A DNA stretch of 64,000 nt. Origin: Telopea speciosissima. Its lineage: Eukaryota; Streptophyta; Magnoliopsida; Proteales; Proteaceae. This document shows, one piece after another, positions 58,685-64,000 of the stretch (positions are counted from its first letter, which is position 1; every line of letters begins with the position of its first letter). The stretch spans positions 8,998,862-9,062,861 of the forward strand of contig NC_057918.1 of assembly GCF_018873765.1 (NCBI RefSeq), read 5' to 3'. Position numbers and translations under genes: made by a program. The notes beneath the pieces are model-generated. The model was not told where the DNA came from, did no database searches, and saw nothing but the letters and a program-made list of their open reading frames with translations.

Positions 58685-58884
58685 TTTCTACTCCAAATCA
58701 GAAAAGAAGACCGTCTTGCAACAAAAACCCTATAAATAACTCCGTCCGCACGATTTTCTACAGGGATTGTCAAAGAGACCCATGGATCCGCAGCAGAAAT
58801 CCAACTCTGACTCTCTCATTTGCTCGGAAACCGATTAGAATTCGATCGTCAGTCTTCGAAACGGGAAAAGAGCATTGAAGAACC

Positions 58885-59479
58885 CTACGAAGGTAGATGC
58901 GAGAGTGTGGTGGCAGGGAGGGAAATAGAGAAGTCTAAGGACCTCCAAGCTGGAACCACGCGATAGCAAATAGATGGAAAGAACAGCAAATAGATAGAAA
59001 GCACAGTAAGGAAGGAGAGAATTCAGAATTTAGTAGTGTGTGGTACGTCAAAGGGATCTCCTGATACAAAACGCTGTAGGCGCAGTACGCACATTCCCGT
59101 ATGAAATTTTAATAAACGCTGGCAAGTAACAACTATCCAACTAACAGAGTAAGGCGGGAGAAAGACTGTGTACAGCGCATCGATGCGCATTAAAGAGAAT
59201 CAGACATAGATGATCTTTTCTTCTTCTTTTTCTTTTTTTTCCAGCTAAAAAGACCCTGTAAAGTTAAGCCGCTTTAAATAAGAGTGTTAATTTGGGATCG
59301 GAATCGAACTGAAATGTTCTAAAACCAACCCAATAAGATTTGAAATCGACCTAATTCATTAGGTTAGTTTTGGTCTTTGGGAATTAATTTTGAGACCAAT
59401 TATTAGATGATAAACGAGATTTTTGGGATATGGGAATGCATATCAAACACACTCTTAGGCTTTTAAAAAATTAAAGGCC
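58885..59479. other. ARL1 upstream region
   Basis: Sequence upstream of the ARL1 start on the minus strand, with a likely leader and promoter. Two short direct repeats, AGCAAATAGATGGAAAG and AGCAAATAGATAGAAAG, lie at about 58965-59000. I see no clear TATA box. Confidence 0.35.
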
Positions 59480-59613
59480 CAATGTTTTTTGTGTCCGGGG
59501 CACAAACTATGCCCAGACACCTGGGGGTGGGTGAAATAACCATCCTGCTCCCCTAAATGGCAGGCCCATGTGTTTGGGCATAGGTTACGCTGCGGCACAA
59601 AGAACATCAGCCC
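59480..59613. mobile_element. Foldback MITE related to 22522-22639
   Basis: The left end CAATGTTTTTTGTGTCCGGG and the right end, on the opposite strand, TGATGTTCTTTGTGCCGCAG are inverted repeats. Inner arms CAAACTATGCCCAGACAC and GTGTTTGGGCATAGGTT extend the hairpin. The TGTTCTTTGTGCC core links it to the element at 22522. Confidence 0.65.
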
Positions 59614-60469
59614 AACATAAAATTTAAAAAAAAAAAAAAAAAAAAGAAGTCTTTGAGACTTTGAGGGCCCAAAACCATCAAGGAATTGGAATAGGGTTAC
59701 ATCATAAATTCATAATTAAGAAGAAAAACTTGTATTTGAGTTTTAAGACTCTTGAGTGTCTCAAACTCTCAAGAAACCCAAACTAGACTTTGAATATTAT
59801 TGAACAAGATTGAATCTTTATTTTGGGGGATTGTTTTGTATATGGAATGGTTCTAGGATTGATTGTTTTGGGATTGGAATTGGTAAAAATTCACATTATT
59901 TAAGTTTAAAGGAAAAAATTTAACAAATTTCTTGTATCTAATTTTCTCACATTCTCTCTCCTTCCTAACATGTTCCTTGTATACAAAACGAATCATGCAG
60001 TATTTCCTTTCGATTCCAATTCTTCCATTGACTAAAGTGTGTAGATTTCATTACACACCGGCAGCCTCAGTCGGCCCTTGATTAAACTTTAAAATAATTA
60101 AGCACTCTAAATCAAGTTGCTATCAATGGACTTCGAAAGCTAAACCCTAAGCGGCTAAGCTCCATACATTAATTCCATTATAATTATTAATTAAGTTAAT
60201 TTAAACTTTACGCTCCCTCAATTATCCAGTGACTAGATGACCAGGCTCCTTGCTTCCAATGATCAACATCAATCTAAACCACAGCAATCGATTGATTTTG
60301 AACGTTCTGATTTTTTTGGGGCAATGCGGCAGTGCTAGTGTGGATGTTCGACTCGTGGTAGCTCGGACATCCAACGGTCTGAGCTCAACATAATCAATGA
60401 ATTGCCGTGCTCATAATCCTAAGCCATGTTCTAAAAAGCCTTGTCTTTATAAAACTAGTAATAATTACA

Positions 60470-61330
60470 AGAAATCGTTGTCTGGATGTGTAGCGCGTGC
60501 ACCAGTGTGGGGGCAATGAAAGTCCACTTAAGGCATCAACACAAATGCTATTTTTTATTTCCTTCGGGGTAGGGTGGTACTTTCGTCCACTCCTATGTCT
60601 GGGCTCAAGAGCCATGCAACCAGGTAGAGTTCTTTTTCCCTAATAATTAATAGGAGAGGATTCTTTGAGCTAACGAGGTGGGGGGATCCAACCAATGAGA
60701 ATTGTGGGACACGATTGATCAGTAGCCAATTGAGAGGAAAGAGAATGTTAGGAGGAGAGAGAAAAAATATGTAAGTGTATAGCCCTCATCCCTTTCTCAA
60801 AGACATTTTTTTCATAATTAATAAATGGGCAAGAGATTGCTACATGGTCGGTCGTGTAGCCTTGCATCAGCACAGGGCCAATGAAAGCACACATAGAGAT
60901 ATATATATATGGATGATATTTATAGGGGGGTGGTAATTTTGCATGCTCATGTGTTTGGGCGCAAGAGCTAAGTGATCAGACAACATTCTTTTTCCCTTAT
61001 TAATAAATAATACAGGGGACAAGTTTACCCATGATGCTAGAGTGGGAACCTCACATTCTCTCTCTTCTCTAATAATCACTGACACTCTTTCTCATATATC
61101 CCCAAGCTTTTACTAGTGAAATCGTTCATGGGCCACCTATTGGTGTAACTTTTCCACTCTGGCATCGTAGGAAACCCTTTCCCATAAAATAGATTGCAAT
61201 GCCTTAGACAATCTTATTCATTGGATAGTTAATATATATAATAGTTGGGAAAAAGAGTGGTACCTAGTCGTGTGGCTCTTACGTTCGGACATAGGAGTGA
61301 GCAAAAGTATTGCACTGCCCTCATGAAATA
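60470..61330. repeat. Three related foldback fragments
   Basis: Segments near 60470-60640, 60843-60998 and 61250-61325 (the last inverted) share words such as GGGGCAATGAAAG, TCCTATGTCTGGGC, CAAGAGCCATGCAACCAGG and TTCTTTTTCCCT. The first two can fold imperfectly. They look like members of one MITE family that inserted close together. There is no gene. Confidence 0.45.
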
Positions 61331-61377
61331 AAAAAATTGCATCTATATTGATACCCCTACATGTGTTTTAACTTATA

Positions 61378-61546
61378 GGGAAAAAGATCTCTGTCCTGGA
61401 GTGCAGCCTATGCCAGCACTCCCATGAGTCTATCTCTCTCCTCCCCCATGTGAAAATACACTTTGCCCCCTTATTTTAAGGAGGAGAGAGATAGACACAT
61501 GGAAGTGATGACGTAGGCCACACTCCCGTACAGAAAACTGCATCCC
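61378..61546. mobile_element. Mutator-type MITE with 9 bp target duplication
   Basis: The exact duplication TAACTTATA lies at 61369-61377 and 61547-61555. Terminal inverted repeats run about 70 bases; the two inner arms share GTCTATCTCTCTCCTCC exactly, and outer arms share CTGT-C-GGAGTG-GCCTA patterns. The element is 169 bases long, nearly all in the hairpin. Confidence 0.85.
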
Positions 61547-61836
61547 TAACTTATATAAGTGTTATATCTTAATTATAAAGAAAAACTAATAGTTATATAT
61601 ATTTGTACTTGTTATTACTTGTGAAGATTGATTATTGATATGATGAGATTCAAAATTCACAACTCACGATTTAGATTTCCTTTTCAGTCAGTTGGATTTA
61701 ACAGTTTGGAAATACTTTAGTGATTTGGGAAGTTGACATTGACATGTAATATATTTTATTTGAATAATTTGAGATTTGAATTTTATCTGGTGTAGATGAT
61801 TTGAAAGTATGCAATTCTGGGCATATTTGAGCATAG

Positions 61837-61998
61837 AGCTCGTCTCCAAGGAGTCCAGCGCCCATGGGGGCATCCATTGGCTGGGTTGTGTCGCATACAT
61901 TTCGATGGCTGATTGGTGCACACCGGGATGTGTGCAACACAACCCAACAATTGGATGACCCCTTGGTCACTCCCTGGACGTTGGGCTCCCTGGAGAGG
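61837..61998. mobile_element. Foldback MITE family (TGTGCGGCACAAC type), copy 3
   Basis: GAGCTCGTCTCCAAGGAGTC starts the left arm and GGCTCCCTGGAGAGGAG ends the right arm. GGCTGGGTTGTGTCGCATAC and GATGTGTGCAACACAACCC are the inner arms. Same family as 27836-27985 and 38246-38400. Confidence 0.7.
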
Positions 61999-62230
61999 AG
62001 GCAGACCCATATTTGAGTGTGTGTATGCTTAAGAATTGATGTTAGATTATGTGTGTACTTGAGAAGATCTAGGGATTTTAGAGCTATTTTAGTGTTTGAG
62101 ACTTTTAGTGTCTAGAATCGTTATAGACCCCAACGTTCTCATTATTAAATGAGTCTAAATCCTAGTTTTGAGATGATAGTAAAAATGACGGTTCTAGGAT
62201 TGACTACCATGGGACTAGAACCCAAAAACC

Positions 62231-62321
62231 ACCGTGCGTGGCGCGGGGGTCATGTACGAGTCCAAGGGGGGATTTAGTCGGCCTAAAGTCGGATACCCCT
62301 CCTGTCTCCAAAAAAAAAAAC
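62231..62321 (+). mobile_element. SINE 3' fragment, same family as 9437-9652
   Basis: GGGGGTCATGTACGAGTCCA, GGGGGGATTTAGTCGGCC and AAAGTCGGATACCCCTCC, followed by TGTCTCC and an A tail, match the 3' half of the full SINE at 9437-9652. A target duplication of AAAAACCACCGTG (about 62224-62236) and AAAAACCACTGTG (about 62316-62328) flanks it, so it inserted already 5'-truncated. Confidence 0.8.
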
Positions 62322-62357
62322 CACTGTGTTTGACAAGCTACGATATGCCCAATCGAC

Positions 62358-62365
<8 letters not shown>

Positions 62366-62430
<65 letters not shown>
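62366..62430. repeat. (TC)n(AC)n microsatellite
   Basis: About 45 bases of TC repeat pass directly into about 20 bases of AC repeat. Confidence 0.9.
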
Positions 62431-62976
62431 GAATACCTTACCTGATATAATATCTTTTTTTTTTATTTTTCTGACCTAACACCTAACCATGTCTAGATAT
62501 ATATAAAAAAAATATTGCTCAACACCCAATGAATTAAAAAATCTTGTTCACTTAAATGCTCCTGCATGCACTCTTATTTGCATGCACTCTTATTGGTCCC
62601 CTATGCTACACGACCAGTTATTATATATATATTGGCTAAGTATCTAATAATCCATATCTATGTGTGTTTCCATTGTTGCTCCACCCATTAAGATATAGGG
62701 AATTTTGGTAAGATTAAGATATAGGGAATCAAAACGTCATTTTCTAGATGACATTCATGACCACCTAATCGCATAAAACTTGTATTTGGGTGTAGAACTT
62801 CTCCGAAAGACAAAATTAGAAGACTTCATTGACAATGGAAATGCGATATCTTACAAAAGGCCATAGCCACCTTTGGAATTGCTACCTAATTGAATAAATT
62901 ACTTGTCTCTCTCATTGAAAAATAAGAAATGGGTGAAAGTTTTCTTTCATTAGTGGGGGAGGAAGAATTCTGAATC

Positions 62977-63136
62977 AGGGTCGTCTGTAGCGTGGCACAG
63001 TGTGTAGTGCACCATCCGATGATCTGCAATGCATGGGCACGCATCCCAACACATAGGTGGGTTGTGGGCTGCGTGCCTATACGTTGCAGACCGTCGAATG
63101 TGCGCTACATACTATGTCGCACTACAAAGGAGCCCC
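62977..63136. mobile_element. Foldback MITE with about 68-base inverted arms
   Basis: The left arm includes GTCTGTAGCGTGGCACAGTG and GATCTGCAATGCATGGGCAC. The right arm on the opposite strand includes TTTGTAGTGCGACATAGTAT and GGTCTGCAACGTATAGGCAC. The pairing is imperfect but continuous. No exact target duplication was found. Confidence 0.65.
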
Positions 63137-64000
63137 ACGCAAAAATTCTCACACCATCTGGTGATGTGACCCCCTCTGATGGGATTCTCATCCTATCACA
63201 AACTCCCAATTAAATGATATTGTTTCTCTTTATCATCAAATGTTGAGGATGCACATGGTGAGGGAATTTCTCCTTCACCATGAGTGAATGGAAACTCGGT
63301 CTAAATAAAAAGGAAAAAGATTGCTATATTGCTTTTATACAAATTCGTTTATACCTTCCTCACATAATAAACAATAGAATCCACAGTGATATTTGTCTCT
63401 CCTATTTTGATCATGTGTGCTCTATATGAATGATTCCATTTTCCAATCCCTCATTGGTGGTGGTGTGCCAATTTCTTCTTACAATGCCCTTGTAGAAAAC
63501 CCTCTCCCATAAATAAATTTAATCACTTATAATGCTAAAAAAAGAAAAGAAAAAGGACCCCTATACCATCAATGTGAAGGAATCTTTTGTGTTATATCAA
63601 TGATGACACGGAAAACAATATTATTCACATGAAGCACACATGATAAAGAGAATGAGAAAAAAATAATTAAAATATATATATATAAGCCAAGCATTTTAAT
63701 GGATCAATGACTGAAATAAAAGACTAAATATTATAATGTGAGCGAGTTTTAGGGTTTGGTTACCCAACAAAGGTTACTTGAGTGGTATCTATTATGCAAT
63801 ATGGCAGGTTGGATATGGAGCCTGAAATTTGATGGATAGGTAAATACCCCAAGGTCAAAAAACCTAAGTTAAGTTGGGCAAAAAGCAAAACAAAGAATTT
63901 AAAGATCTTAAGACTATAAAAAGGGTTCATGGACATACATTGGACGGGAGTGTGCTATCGAGTGTAGGTGATCCTCCAACCAAATAATTGATCTAAATAT
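63137..64000. other. Right-edge intergenic DNA, nothing recognised
   Basis: AT-rich, with a short TA run near 63675. I see no gene-like frame, RNA gene or repeat family I can name. Confidence 0.4.

Noticed and set aside
1..64000. CRISPR array or bacterial-type operon
   Set aside because: The genes have spliceosomal introns and plant protein families; the tandem repeats lack regular spacers.

Overview
The window is nuclear DNA of a flowering plant: genes split by GT-AG introns, long introns packed with transposon debris, and only plant protein families. SAG101-type immune genes point to a eudicot or near relative, because this subfamily is not known from monocots. No species is assigned. Every exon boundary below was read by eye from splice signals, reading phase and protein-family similarity, without alignment software.

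Layout. (1) 892-5213, plus strand: the last four exons of a PIG-N type GPI ethanolamine-phosphate transferase; the rest lies left of the window. (2) 5480-25461: a tandem duplicated block, each copy carrying an ILR1-like amidohydrolase gene on the minus strand and a SAG101-like gene on the plus strand, placed head to head. In block 1 the hydrolase (5615-8338) is intact and the SAG101 gene is reduced to a relic (11609-12030). In block 2 the hydrolase (14754-17962) has a frameshift and the SAG101 gene (21721-25461) is intact. (3) 27001-30351: a second intact SAG101-like gene. (4) 30739-37761, minus strand: a complete 15-exon EDEM-type alpha-mannosidase-like gene (MNS5). (5) 41181-58684, minus strand: a complete 11-exon DnaJ protein of the ARG1/ARL family, closest to ARL1, with an 8.6 kb first intron. 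(6) 58900-64000: intergenic DNA holding only small repeats.

Function. SAG101 partners EDS1 in immunity triggered by TIR-type receptors. ILR1-like hydrolases cleave amino-acid conjugates of auxin or jasmonate. MNS5 acts in quality control of glycoproteins in the endoplasmic reticulum, PIG-N in GPI-anchor assembly, and ARL1 in gravity signalling. The hydrolase/SAG101 pairing may be a defence-related neighbourhood, but co-function is inference.

Mobile DNA is abundant: Au-type SINEs, a second SINE family, L1 and RTE LINE fragments, LTR pieces, a 1.5 kb long-terminal-inverted-repeat Mutator-like element with a zinc-knuckle reading frame inside, and many foldback MITEs, several with 9 bp target duplications. 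Comparing the two duplicated blocks shows filled and empty insertion sites for three retroposons.
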